A stretch of DNA of 64,000 bases from NCBI RefSeq assembly GCF_020075705.1, contig NZ_JAIQUM010000017.1, positions 1-64,000 on the forward strand. The letters are read 5' to 3'. This document shows, piece by piece, positions 53,858 through 63,108 of this stretch. The first letter of the stretch is position 1. Every line of letters begins with the position of its first letter. The notes under the pieces are model-generated. The model did no database searches. It was not told the DNA's origin and saw only the letters and a list, made by a program, of their open reading frames with translations. The translations under genes were made by a program, and so were the position numbers. Source of the DNA: Metabacillus rhizolycopersici. Lineage in GTDB: Bacteria; Bacillota; Bacilli; Bacillales; Bacillaceae.

Positions 53858-54904
53858 ATGGATAAAAACTATCTTCATGAATTAAAAAATTTTGTTGAAT
53901 TACATATTAAATCACAATATTTAAAGCATGTTGAACCTTTGAACGTACTGGATCGTATTTTTTCATACGATAACGAAACTGAAGGATCGTGGGAGTATGA
54001 ATGGCTGAGAGAAGGGAATAGAGTTTTGGAGAAAAGTCCATCAGAGGCTATACAATGCTATAATTTTGCAAGGTTTCCCTATGCTAATAATGAAATGCAA
54101 AAGGAGGTGTATAACAAACTTGTTGAAAGTTTTACGAGTTCTCTAGTAAATACAGGTATTAAAAAGGAATACCATTGTTTTCAAGATAATGTATTCACTG
54201 TATATACTTCCAACCTCAGTCCAGAGAAGCCATTATTGCTAGTAATGGGAGGGATAGTCTCAATAAAAGAACAATGGTATAAATTCCTCGAAGTGGGGCC
54301 ATTGCTAGGCTTTTCAGTCATTGTTGCTGAATTCCCAAACGTAGGGGAAAATAGCTTAACCTTTAAGGCTAATTCATATGAAATGATTCAAGAAATATTG
54401 AACCATTATGAAGGTGAGGTAGATGTTGAGAATTCCTATTATGTAGGAATGAGCTTTGGAGGGCAATTAGGTATTCAATGTGCTTTAAAAGATAGTAGGA
54501 TCAAAGGAATCGTTACAGTTGGAGCCCCATTATATGAATTTTATAATCTAGCTAATAATGATTGGGATAATATTCCTGTCATTACTAAAAAGACATTAAG
54601 CCATGTCTGTGCATTAACAGAGTTAGAATTAAAAGAAAACCTCTCAAATCTAAGTATTGATGTAAAAGCTCTTAGTAAATTAAAAATCCCTATAACTTAT
54701 GTATTTAGCTTAAAAGATGAAATCATTCCTATTACTGAGCTAGAATTTATTCAAAGAAATATCAATAATCTAGATCTTATTACTTTTGATGATGTCCATG
54801 GTTCTCCAAATCATATGGATCAAATTCAAAAGTTAATTCCTGAGAAAATTTTAAATCAATATAAAGATAATCAATCCAAAGTTATCACAGATTTGAATAT
54901 CTAG
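53858..54904 (+). CDS. Alpha/beta hydrolase, FrsA/DUF1100-like
   Basis: 348 residues. An N-terminal helical part (1-115) precedes an alpha/beta-hydrolase core with nucleophile Ser 199 in VGMSFGGQLG, an Asp near residue 288 (FSLKDEIIP) and a His near 310 (DVHGSPNHM). It could release or rearrange the product. In tetronate pathways an alpha/beta hydrolase (Agg5-type) eliminates acetate to form an exocyclic double bond; this gene is the candidate for that role. Assignment by context only. It starts 14 bases after the thioesterase stop. Confidence 0.82.
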   Translation: MDKNYLHELKNFVELHIKSQYLKHVEPLNVLDRIFSYDNETEGSWEYEWLREGNRVLEKSPSEAIQCYNFARFPYANNEMQKEVYNKLVESFTSSLVNTGIKKEYHCFQDNVFTVYTSNLSPEKPLLLVMGGIVSIKEQWYKFLEVGPLLGFSVIVAEFPNVGENSLTFKANSYEMIQEILNHYEGEVDVENSYYVGMSFGGQLGIQCALKDSRIKGIVTVGAPLYEFYNLANNDWDNIPVITKKTLSHVCALTELELKENLSNLSIDVKALSKLKIPITYVFSLKDEIIPITELEFIQRNINNLDLITFDDVHGSPNHMDQIQKLIPEKILNQYKDNQSKVITDLNI

Positions 54905-54915
54905 GAGGAATCAAT

Positions 54916-57216
54916 TTGAGTTCTAAAAAAGTTGTTATTACTGGAATCGGTATCATATCTTCATTAGGCCATAATAAGAAAGAAAATCTCGAGCAGATGA
55001 AAAAAGGTCAATCAGGCATAGATAAGATTCAACGATTTAATACTGATAAGTTCATAAGTAAGATTGGAGCCGAAATTAAAAAGTATAATCCTAAAGATTA
55101 TTTTACCCAGAAAGAAATTGATGAATATGATCGTTGTGCACAATATGCGATGATCTCAATAAAAGAAGCTTTAGATGAAAGTGGAGTTTTAAATTATACT
55201 TCCTCTAGTAAAATTGGTCTTGCATTAGGAACTTGTAATGGAGGAGTTAACTCTTTAGAAGAGCAAGGAACAATTGAATCTTTGGATCAAAAGCAGACAA
55301 AAAAGTATCCGTTTTTTAATCAAAGTGATCACGTTGCGCAATATTTCCAATTAGGTGGACCAGTAAATACTATTAATACAGCTTGTGCTGCAAGTGGTAA
55401 TGCTATCGGATTTGGGTTTGATATGATTCGAAAAGGCTATGCAGATGTTATGATTGCTGGTGGCTCAGATTCAATGTCATTATCAGTCTATGCTGGATTT
55501 AATGCATTAAGGGCTTTAAACTCGGACCCTTGTTCACCATATAGTAATGCTTTTGGTTTAAGCTTGGGAGAAGGAGCAGCATTCGTAGTATTAGAAACCA
55601 TTGAAAGTGCTTTGTCTAGAAATGCAACAATCTATGCAGAAGTGTGTGGTTACGGATTAAGCAGTGATGCATATCACGAAACAGCACCCCATCCGCAGGG
55701 ATTAGGGATAAAAAACGCTATTGAATGTGCAATAAAACAAGCATCTATTGAAACAAAAGATATTGATTACATTAATACACATGGAACAGGTACAAAAGCC
55801 AATGATTCTGCTGAATTAAAGGGCTTAGAACAAGTCTTTGGAATTGAAAGACTTAAACAGATACCGATCAGTTCAAGTAAAGCATATTTTGGTCATAATT
55901 TGGGGGCTGCTGCAGCTATAGAATACGTGACAACTTTACTGGCAATGAAAGAAAACTTACTGCCAGCCACAATAAATTTTCAAGAAAAACGAGATGGCTG
56001 CGAAAAAGCTTACATTATAACAAATGAAATGAAAGAACAAAAAACAAACTATTTCTTATGTAATAATTCAGCATTTGGAGGTCATAATGCTTCTATCGTG
56101 TCAAAAAACTGGGTAGATCAGGAAGATAGGATGCATCAAACCGCTATTTCGTTACAATCTACAAATGACAATGTATATATAGTTGGTATAGGCAATTGTA
56201 CTACATTATCAAAAGAAAATCAACATAGTCTAATTGAATATTTAATTGATATAGGTCAAACCTCACAGGAATTAGATTTTAATCTTAAAGATTATGATAG
56301 TTCTTTGTACGAAAGACGTATGAATTCCTTGGCTCAATATAGTATCGGCGCTGCAAATGAGGCGCTCAAGAATACCAATACGGAATTCCCATTGAGAAGT
56401 GAGGATATTGGACTTATTTATGGTACGTCAAGAGGAAGTCTACAGAGTTCTGAAAAATATTTTCAGTCAATTCTCCAAAAGGGTCCAGAATTTGCTAGTA
56501 GTATCTATTTTCCTGATATGGTCTTGAATTCTGTAGCTGGGAAAATATCTAAGAAATTAAATTTACAAGGATTCAGTAGTTCTATTAGTACAGGGGGGAG
56601 TGATGGACTATTCAGTGCTATCTATGGATTTGAAGTCATTAAGAATAATATCCATTCCTATTGCTTAGTGGGAGCAGGTGATGAACATTCTAATTTATCT
56701 AGTCAAATTGATCATGCATTGGGATTAGATAAAAGCATCTATCGGATATCAGAAGGTAGTAGTTTTCTGATGCTTTCTAACCAAATTGATAGAGGTACAA
56801 GCTTTGCAGAAATTACTGGTGCAGGGTTAACCTTTGGAGCCGATGCTAGTAGCTTAATACGGGCAGTTCATATGGCTTTAGACCATTCAAACTCAAAAAT
56901 TGAAGACATTGATTTCATTTTTTATAACTCCAACGGTTTACCAGGAGATATGTCCATTTATGAAAATATGTTTAAAGAGTTAAATACTAAAAATACTGTT
57001 TTAAAACATTGTTTTAACGCCAAAGAATATTTAGAATCCACGAGTTCACTAAATCATCTATATGCAGCAGCAGAGTTGCTTAGTGGACAAGTTGGTAACA
57101 TTGATGCTGTTAATCATTATTTTAATCAAGATGTTACTAAATTTACGAAGGGTCTTATTGTTAGTACCTCTATAAATGGTAATAACTCAGCTGTTGTTGT
57201 TAGTAAAATTGGCTAG
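54916..57216 (+). CDS. Fused ketosynthase / chain-length-factor-like protein (KS-CLF)
   Basis: 766 residues, about twice a normal ketosynthase. The first half (1-410) is a complete KAS II-type enzyme: Cys 157 in NTACAASG, His 289 in NTHGTGT, His 327 in FGHNLGAA. The second half (about 424-766) has the same fold (SLAQYSIGAANEAL, GLIYGTSRGS) but Gly at the Cys position (SSISTGGSDG) and no catalytic His, like the chain length factor of type II polyketide synthases. It condenses malonyl units on ACP. KS and CLF are normally separate proteins; here one reading frame joins them. TTG start behind AGGAGGAATC. Confidence 0.9.
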   Translation: MSSKKVVITGIGIISSLGHNKKENLEQMKKGQSGIDKIQRFNTDKFISKIGAEIKKYNPKDYFTQKEIDEYDRCAQYAMISIKEALDESGVLNYTSSSKIGLALGTCNGGVNSLEEQGTIESLDQKQTKKYPFFNQSDHVAQYFQLGGPVNTINTACAASGNAIGFGFDMIRKGYADVMIAGGSDSMSLSVYAGFNALRALNSDPCSPYSNAFGLSLGEGAAFVVLETIESALSRNATIYAEVCGYGLSSDAYHETAPHPQGLGIKNAIECAIKQASIETKDIDYINTHGTGTKANDSAELKGLEQVFGIERLKQIPISSSKAYFGHNLGAAAAIEYVTTLLAMKENLLPATINFQEKRDGCEKAYIITNEMKEQKTNYFLCNNSAFGGHNASIVSKNWVDQEDRMHQTAISLQSTNDNVYIVGIGNCTTLSKENQHSLIEYLIDIGQTSQELDFNLKDYDSSLYERRMNSLAQYSIGAANEALKNTNTEFPLRSEDIGLIYGTSRGSLQSSEKYFQSILQKGPEFASSIYFPDMVLNSVAGKISKKLNLQGFSSSISTGGSDGLFSAIYGFEVIKNNIHSYCLVGAGDEHSNLSSQIDHALGLDKSIYRISEGSSFLMLSNQIDRGTSFAEITGAGLTFGADASSLIRAVHMALDHSNSKIEDIDFIFYNSNGLPGDMSIYENMFKELNTKNTVLKHCFNAKEYLESTSSLNHLYAAAELLSGQVGNIDAVNHYFNQDVTKFTKGLIVSTSINGNNSAVVVSKIG

Positions 57217-57271
57217 AAATTATTTTTTATAGAGTAATATAAATACTAAAAAAAATTAGGAGGCTATTTAA

Positions 57272-57553
57272 ATGATGAAAATTGAAGAAATCAAAAACAT
57301 TATTAAGGAAAAAATTTTAGTAGAAAGATTAGAGCTTGAAGATATTTCAGCAGAGGAAATTGATGATAACGAGCCTTTATTTGGAGATGGGTTAGGGTTA
57401 GATTCTGTAGAAGCACTAGACGTTATTTCAGGTGTTGAAGAAGAGTTCCAAATCAAAATGCAAGGTCTTCCAGAAGAGGAAGTCCAAAAGACATTTAGCT
57501 CTGTAGAAACGTTAGCTGTCTATATTAATGAAAGATTGATGCTGAACGTATAA
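57272..57553 (+). CDS. Acyl carrier protein (polyketide chain)
   Basis: 93 residues, acidic, four-helix ACP with the phosphopantetheine Ser in GLDSVEAL (about residue 45). Carries the growing chain for the KS-CLF just upstream. ATG 57272 or 57275 behind AGGAGG. A hairpin after the stop separates it from the ketoreductase gene, so it may be made in excess. Confidence 0.93.
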   Translation: MMKIEEIKNIIKEKILVERLELEDISAEEIDDNEPLFGDGLGLDSVEALDVISGVEEEFQIKMQGLPEEEVQKTFSSVETLAVYINERLMLNV

Positions 57554-57562
57554 ATTTAAAAT

Positions 57563-57592
57563 CAGTAAAGCCTGCATAGTCAGGCTTTACTG
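57563..57592 (+). terminator. Intra-operon hairpin after the ACP gene
   Basis: A 12-bp perfect stem (57563-57574 with 57581-57592), six-base loop, no strong T-run. Partial terminator or mRNA-stabilising hairpin favouring ACP output. Confidence 0.6.
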
Positions 57593-57652
57593 TTACTCAC
57601 TTATATTATTTAGTATCAAGGAACTATTCGGGAGATTGAAGGAGGGAAGATA

Positions 57653-58396
57653 ATGACATTAAAAGATAAGGTCGCTATTGTGACAGGAGCTACGAGGGGA
57701 ATTGGCAAGGAAATCGCCAGTCAATTAGCTGCGAATGGAACAAAAGTAATTGGGATTTACGCAAGAAGTGAGGAAACTGCAAAAAAAATACAAGATGAGC
57801 TCAGTAGAGATGGACACGAAATTACTTTTTATAAAGGTCCAGTTAATGATATGGAATTTGTACAAAAGACGGTTCAAGATGTGATAAATCGATACGGGAA
57901 AATTGATATCCTCGTGAATAATGCTGGTATTAATCGAGATAACTTTATATTTCAAACTGAGGAACAAGATTGGAATGAAGTTATCCAAACCAACTTTGGT
58001 GGTACTTACCACTTTTGCCATGCAGTAATACCACATATGGTAGAAAAAAACAGTGGGAACATTATTAATATGGTTTCTGTGAGTGCTATAAATGGAAGAG
58101 AAGCACAAACCAATTATGGCTGTTCTAAAGGAGCTATCATTGGGCTGACTCGAATGTTATCTAGAATGTATAGCCCTTATGGACTAAGAATAAATGCTGT
58201 AGCCCCAGGAATGATTGAAACGGAAATGATTCAACATGTTCCGGAAAATAAATTGAGTAACTTTTTAGATCATACAAATACAAACTCTTTAGGTAAGGCT
58301 AAACAAGTAGCCAATACAGTAATGTTTTTGGCTGGTGATGAAGATTCATATTTTGCGAGCACAGTATTTAAGTTAGACGGAGGATTTTTAAGATAA
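57653..58396 (+). CDS. 3-oxoacyl-ACP reductase (FabG-like SDR)
   Basis: 247-residue short-chain dehydrogenase: TGATRGIG NADPH motif (11-18), NNAG (89-92), catalytic Ser 142, Tyr 155 and Lys 159 (NYGCSK). Reduces beta-ketoacyl groups on the ACP. Good GGAGGG ribosome binding site. In this cluster it is the ketoreductase of the polyketide cycle; no dehydratase or enoyl reductase gene is seen in the window. Confidence 0.93.
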   Translation: MTLKDKVAIVTGATRGIGKEIASQLAANGTKVIGIYARSEETAKKIQDELSRDGHEITFYKGPVNDMEFVQKTVQDVINRYGKIDILVNNAGINRDNFIFQTEEQDWNEVIQTNFGGTYHFCHAVIPHMVEKNSGNIINMVSVSAINGREAQTNYGCSKGAIIGLTRMLSRMYSPYGLRINAVAPGMIETEMIQHVPENKLSNFLDHTNTNSLGKAKQVANTVMFLAGDEDSYFASTVFKLDGGFLR

Positions 58397-58408
58397 GGGG
58401 GAGATCAT

Positions 58409-59152
58409 TTGTCTAAAATTATGCTTATAACAAATTGCCAACATCAACTTAATCAATTAATAGGTGAGTATTATTTAAAACGAAATTATAAAGTAATTTT
58501 TTATTTTGAAAATGAAGACGTATTAAAAGATTATGAAAATAAAATAGTCCAATTAGGAATTTCCTCTGATAATTACATGTTAATTAGTAACGATAAAATA
58601 GATTTTCAGTCGCTAGAAAAGGATATTGACATAATTTCAGATCGCTTTGGTCAAATAGATATCTTAATTCATGGCAATGAAATGCTAGATGAGACAAAGT
58701 ACTTTCTAGAGGATCCTGTTGGATTAGAACAATCGATAGAGAAAATCTTTGGAACTATTTATCTCTTTAATCGAGTGATTACTTCAAGAATGATTAAGTC
58801 TAAAGAAGGGAAAATCATTTTTCCACTTATTTTTGATGTTCTGTATCACATGAATTATCCAAGTTCTCCTATATTAAATGGCGGGAAAATCTCATTAATG
58901 AAATGTATGTCAAGTGAATTGTCGGCATTTAAATTAAATGTTAATGCTATAACCTTTGGATATTATGATAATGAATTTGATTCAGTAACAAAAAAAGAGC
59001 TGAAAAAAAAGCTTGAAATATTTGCACTAAGACCTAGATTACTAAAGTTACAAGAATTAATCCCTGCATTAAATATTCTTGTTGAACCGCCAGTTTCAAC
59101 AATTGGTGGAGAAAATATCCATATTGGAGCAGGCATTGAGACTGTTATTTAA
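58409..59152 (+). CDS. Degenerate SDR, FabG-like without catalytic residues
   Basis: 247 residues, same length as the preceding FabG-like enzyme and clearly related in fold (FGQIDILIHGNEM, VNAITFGYYD) but it lacks the GxxxGxG nucleotide motif (start is MLITNCQHQLN), the catalytic Ser and the Tyr; only the Lys region remains (LNGGKISLMK). It is probably a non-catalytic partner of the active reductase or has a new activity. TTG start after GGGGGAG, 12 bases from the fabG-like stop. Confidence 0.85.
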   Translation: MSKIMLITNCQHQLNQLIGEYYLKRNYKVIFYFENEDVLKDYENKIVQLGISSDNYMLISNDKIDFQSLEKDIDIISDRFGQIDILIHGNEMLDETKYFLEDPVGLEQSIEKIFGTIYLFNRVITSRMIKSKEGKIIFPLIFDVLYHMNYPSSPILNGGKISLMKCMSSELSAFKLNVNAITFGYYDNEFDSVTKKELKKKLEIFALRPRLLKLQELIPALNILVEPPVSTIGGENIHIGAGIETVI

Positions 59153-59165
59153 GGAGGAATATAAA

Positions 59166-60215
59166 TTGACTGATATAAAAATTGTCAGCTTAGGAACATT
59201 CTTACCTGGTAAACAGATTACAAATAAAGAGATGGAAGACGTCCTTGGTATACGAGAAGATTGGATTGAATCCATGATTGGAAATGAAACAAGACATTTC
59301 GCAGTAAACTTTCAAGAAAAAACGGTTGAGTATGATCTTATAGATTTATGTGAAAAAGCTGCTTTGGATGCATTTGAAAAATCTCCGTTAGAATCATTAG
59401 AGGAGATTGATCTCATTATTTTATCAACAGCTACTCCAGATCATCTAATGCCCGCTACGGTAAACCTTCTAGCTGACAGACTTGGTCTACAAGGAATCCC
59501 GACGTACCAAATTCAAGCTGGTTGTTCTGGTGCATTACAAGGATTGGACGTTGCCCAACAATTTCTAAAAGCTAATCATTACAAAAATGCATTAGTTGTT
59601 GGTGGAGATGTATGTAACAAATATTTGGATCTAAACCGAGACTTTCATAAGCTTCGTTCTTCAGAATTAATTAATTATGCATTATTTGGAGATGGTGCTG
59701 GTGCTGCTATTCTAACTAAGAATACAGAAGAACCTGGTTTTAAGCTCGTTCAAATTTCCAATAAATTCGAAGGATTAAATCGTGAGCCAGCACAAATTAT
59801 GAATTGGATAGGAAGTATACCTTCAGATGTTCAAGGAATGTCTTCAAGACAAATATCGTCAAAGTATCCAGCAGCAAAAGAAGATTACAAAGCAATAGAA
59901 GAACATGTTCCTACACTAACTAAAGAAATGTTTAACACGCTATTAGAAGAAAATAATTGGGGAAAAGATAAAGTTCATCATTTTTTACCTCCACAATTAG
60001 GGTGGAATATGACGAAAAAAATTATTGACTTTGCAGATTTAGACCATGATAAAACAACTAATTGTGTTAAAGAGACTGGAAATAATGGGAATGCTTTACC
60101 CTATGTTCAGTTAGCTAAGCTGAGAGAAAAAGTAAAATTAAATGAAAAAGTAGTCGGCGTCGCTATTGAATCATCAAAGTGGATTAAAACTGGAATCGTT
60201 TTACAATATATGTAA
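59166..60215 (+). CDS. Ketoacyl synthase III-family enzyme (tetronate-type candidate)
   Basis: 349 residues, KASIII fold: active Cys 120 in QIQAGCSGALQG, His in VHHFLPPQLGW and Asn in ETGNNGNALPYVQ. In tetronate pathways (RkD/Agg1 type) such an enzyme joins glyceryl-ACP to a beta-ketoacyl thioester and closes the ring. The following genes encode the FkbH and ACP needed to make glyceryl-ACP, which supports that role over fatty-acid initiation. TTG start at 59166 behind GGAGGAATA; the longer ORF from 59079 overlaps the previous gene. Confidence 0.9.
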   Translation: MTDIKIVSLGTFLPGKQITNKEMEDVLGIREDWIESMIGNETRHFAVNFQEKTVEYDLIDLCEKAALDAFEKSPLESLEEIDLIILSTATPDHLMPATVNLLADRLGLQGIPTYQIQAGCSGALQGLDVAQQFLKANHYKNALVVGGDVCNKYLDLNRDFHKLRSSELINYALFGDGAGAAILTKNTEEPGFKLVQISNKFEGLNREPAQIMNWIGSIPSDVQGMSSRQISSKYPAAKEDYKAIEEHVPTLTKEMFNTLLEENNWGKDKVHHFLPPQLGWNMTKKIIDFADLDHDKTTNCVKETGNNGNALPYVQLAKLREKVKLNEKVVGVAIESSKWIKTGIVLQYM

Positions 60216-60227
60216 AGGGTGGTTCTT

Positions 60228-62117
60228 ATGAATGAGAGAGAGTTGGTAAAGCAAATAAAAAACGTAGTTAAAGATGTTCCAGACCAAGAAACATTTTCAA
60301 ATATGCTGAGTTCGTTCCAAGGAATTCAATCAATCTTAACAAAAGAAAAAATAGGTCACTTACTTCGGAAAATCAACTTTCATGACGTTACCAATTTTCA
60401 TGAAGTAAAGGTTGGTCTTTTAAGTAATTTTAACGCAGATGACCTTGCTACGTACTTAAGATTTGAATCGTTTAAAGACAACATCTTTCCTGATTTTTAT
60501 GTGAGCCCGTTTAACCAGTATGTATATGAATTAATAAATAAAGATAGTCAACTATACAAGTCGAATTCTGATATTACCATTTGTTTGCTAAACGAAGAGA
60601 TTATTTTTAATGAAGTAACTTCTATTACTGACCTTGCGCAGGTGGAAGCGACGATAAATTTTAAACTATCTGAAATGGAAAGTTTAATTGAGAACTTTGT
60701 GCAGCACAATAAAGGCTTATTTATATTAAATACGATTCCGCTAAATAAACTTACACACCAAAATATTATTGATTATCGAACGAAGGCAAATTTAAGTCGA
60801 ATTTGGAGGGATTTTAACAGTCACTTGCTTTCTTTAATGGATAATTATGAACAATTAATCGTTTTAGATATTGATTTACTTTATCAGGAATCCGATGTTT
60901 TTATGCGAGACAATAAGATGCATTATTACGGATCCATGAGCTTTTCTCAGGAGTTATTAAGTGCCATTGCGGAAGAAGTGAATAAGTTAAGTCGATCAAT
61001 TCTAGGATTACAAAAAAAATGTCTTGTATTAGACCTAGATAATACGCTCTGGGGTGGAATTATTGGAGACGCTGGTTTACATGGCATTGATTTGGGTCCA
61101 GACGATAAACCGGGCAACATTTTCTTTGATTTTCAAAAAGTTATACAAAATTTAGGTAAGCAAGGAATCTTATTAACGATTAATAGTAAAAATGAATGGT
61201 CAAATGCCGAAGAAGTTTTTAGTAAACATCCTCATTCAGTTTTGAAAGAAGAAGATTTCGTAAAAATTTGTGCGAATTGGGTACCAAAGCATGAAAATTT
61301 AAAGAGTATACAGAGTGAATTAAATATTGGTATGAACAGCTTCGTTTTCATAGATGACAGTCCATTCGAACGAGAAATGGTAAAAAAATACTTACCAGAT
61401 GTTAAGGTTCCAGAAATGCCTAAGGATCCATCTTATTATACATTGGAGCTGCTAAATAAAGGTTGGTTTAATACGATCTCACTAACAAAAGAAGACTATT
61501 CAAGAAAAGAAAAATATCAACAAATTGTTAAAACAGAATCATTAAGAAAATCTTCCAATTCAATAGAAGATTATCTGCATGCACTTGATATTCGTGTTGA
61601 AATTGTTCAACCAAGTGATTTTACAATTCCGCGTTTGACCCAACTAACTCAAAGAACGAATCAATTTAATATGACAACACAGAGGTTACAAGAAGCAGAT
61701 GTTAAAGCTATGATTCATAATCCCAAAACGCCGTTATTCGGGTTTAGTGCAGCTGATAAATTTGGTGACAATGGAATTGTTGGGACAGTATTCATTGAAG
61801 AAAGCACAATTAATAATCAGAAAATTTGGAATATTAATAATTTTATCATGAGTTGCCGTGTTTTTTCCAGAGGCATTGAAACAGCCGTATTAAATTATCT
61901 ATTTACTAGAGCTAAGTTTGAGAATGTTGATAAAGTTGTTGGATATTATATCCCTTCTAAAAAGAATCATATCGTAAAAGACCTTTATATAAACTATGGA
62001 TTTGAAGCGGTAAATGAACAATCTAGCAAACTAAGTTTTGTGTATGATCTAGATGAATTTAAATTGAAAGAAGTACCTTGGATTCAATTGAACTCACAAG
62101 AGGAGGTCGTAAAATGA
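60228..62117 (+). CDS. FkbH-like HAD-family glyceryl-ACP synthase
   Basis: 629 residues. An N-terminal SGNH-like part (1-250) is followed by the HAD-IIIC/FkbH core with the nucleophile loop VLDLDNTLWGG (DxDxT) and FIDDSPFERE, then a GNAT-like C-terminal part (about 490-629). Family members take 1,3-bisphosphoglycerate, dephosphorylate it and load glyceryl onto a carrier protein. ATG 60228 is chosen since AAAGGGTGG precedes it. It overlaps the following ACP gene by four bases, marking that ACP as its partner. Confidence 0.93.
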   Translation: MNERELVKQIKNVVKDVPDQETFSNMLSSFQGIQSILTKEKIGHLLRKINFHDVTNFHEVKVGLLSNFNADDLATYLRFESFKDNIFPDFYVSPFNQYVYELINKDSQLYKSNSDITICLLNEEIIFNEVTSITDLAQVEATINFKLSEMESLIENFVQHNKGLFILNTIPLNKLTHQNIIDYRTKANLSRIWRDFNSHLLSLMDNYEQLIVLDIDLLYQESDVFMRDNKMHYYGSMSFSQELLSAIAEEVNKLSRSILGLQKKCLVLDLDNTLWGGIIGDAGLHGIDLGPDDKPGNIFFDFQKVIQNLGKQGILLTINSKNEWSNAEEVFSKHPHSVLKEEDFVKICANWVPKHENLKSIQSELNIGMNSFVFIDDSPFEREMVKKYLPDVKVPEMPKDPSYYTLELLNKGWFNTISLTKEDYSRKEKYQQIVKTESLRKSSNSIEDYLHALDIRVEIVQPSDFTIPRLTQLTQRTNQFNMTTQRLQEADVKAMIHNPKTPLFGFSAADKFGDNGIVGTVFIEESTINNQKIWNINNFIMSCRVFSRGIETAVLNYLFTRAKFENVDKVVGYYIPSKKNHIVKDLYINYGFEAVNEQSSKLSFVYDLDEFKLKEVPWIQLNSQEEVVK

Positions 62118-62350
62118 TTGTAACTAGCACCCTGGCAGAACTGCTTGCTGACATTTTAGAAATAGAGGAACAAGATCTTAATTTTAATATGAAGCTATCT
62201 GATTTTGAGAATTGGGATTCTGTCAATAGTTTACGTATTCTCACTCATATCGAAGATGAATTTCATGTGCGGTTAAGCATGGAGCAGTATTCTAAAGTCC
62301 AAACAGTTGAAGAACTTAGGGCATTAATTGAGGAAATGAGTAATGAGTAA
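62114..62350 (+). CDS. Acyl carrier protein (glyceryl carrier)
   Basis: 78-residue ACP with phosphopantetheine Ser 36 in NWDSVNSL. ATG overlaps the FkbH stop (ATGA), and its own end overlaps the next gene start by eight bases, so it is translated as part of the FkbH-E2 unit. It is divergent from the ACP at 57272 and presumably dedicated to glyceryl loading (RkF/Agg3-like role). Confidence 0.92.
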   Translation: MIVTSTLAELLADILEIEEQDLNFNMKLSDFENWDSVNSLRILTHIEDEFHVRLSMEQYSKVQTVEELRALIEEMSNE

Positions 62351-63107
62351 TGAAATCTTACATTTTCCTAAACAAAGAAAACACACGTATCATTTTTTAG
62401 ATCATGCAAAAGAATTTAGTCCAGTTTATTTGAGTATAGATGTAGATTTTTACAACATTCAAAAGGTTAGAAAAAACTTAGTTACTGAAAAGAAAATCAA
62501 AATTAGTTATATCGCTTTTATTATTAAAGGTATTTCGGAAGTGCTAAGAAAATATCCAAAAGCAAATTCGGCTGTAAAAGGGTCTTTGTTTCCTAAAATT
62601 GCTTTTTACGAGGACATTATTGCAAAGTTTACACTTGATAAAACCATTGATAATGAGAGAGTCGTTCTTGCAGGTAAAGTAATAAACAGTGATCATAAAT
62701 CGCTTGAAGAGATTCAGGAAGATTTAGAGTACTACAAAAACTCAACATTCCAAGAGGTAGACGAGTTTCAACCAATTCAAAAACTACACTCTCTGCCTAC
62801 GTGGCTAGGAAATATGATTTATAAAAAAACAGTTGGTGATTTAAAAAAGCGCCATACCATTCAAGGAACTTTTACGATAACTTCATTAGGACATAGACCA
62901 ATAAAACATTTCTATCCTATAACTTCTGCTACATTATGTTTTGGTATAGGGGCTATTGAAGAAAAGACAAAAGTAATAAACAATACCATTGAAATTCGAC
63001 CAATAATGCCAATATGTTTAACTTTTGATCATAGAGCAATCGATGGAGCACTTGCAGCTGACATTTTAACAGGAATAAAAAATCAATTGGAAAATTGGGG
63101 GAATTAA
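62343..63107 (+). CDS. 2-oxoacid dehydrogenase E2-like acyltransferase
   Basis: 254 residues with only the catalytic domain of dihydrolipoamide acyltransferases: no lipoyl domain, catalytic FDHRAIDGALAA (His and Asp) at about 229-241. In tetronate pathways an E2-like enzyme (Agg4 type) acetylates the ring hydroxymethyl group before elimination. Overlap with the ACP gene fits that pathway. Confidence 0.9.
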   Translation: MSNEILHFPKQRKHTYHFLDHAKEFSPVYLSIDVDFYNIQKVRKNLVTEKKIKISYIAFIIKGISEVLRKYPKANSAVKGSLFPKIAFYEDIIAKFTLDKTIDNERVVLAGKVINSDHKSLEEIQEDLEYYKNSTFQEVDEFQPIQKLHSLPTWLGNMIYKKTVGDLKKRHTIQGTFTITSLGHRPIKHFYPITSATLCFGIGAIEEKTKVINNTIEIRPIMPICLTFDHRAIDGALAADILTGIKNQLENWGN

Positions 63108-63108
63108 A

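Noticed and set aside
59079..59165. Longer N-terminus for the KASIII gene
   Set aside because: It overlaps the SDR gene end and lacks a ribosome binding site; TTG 59166 follows GGAGGAATA.
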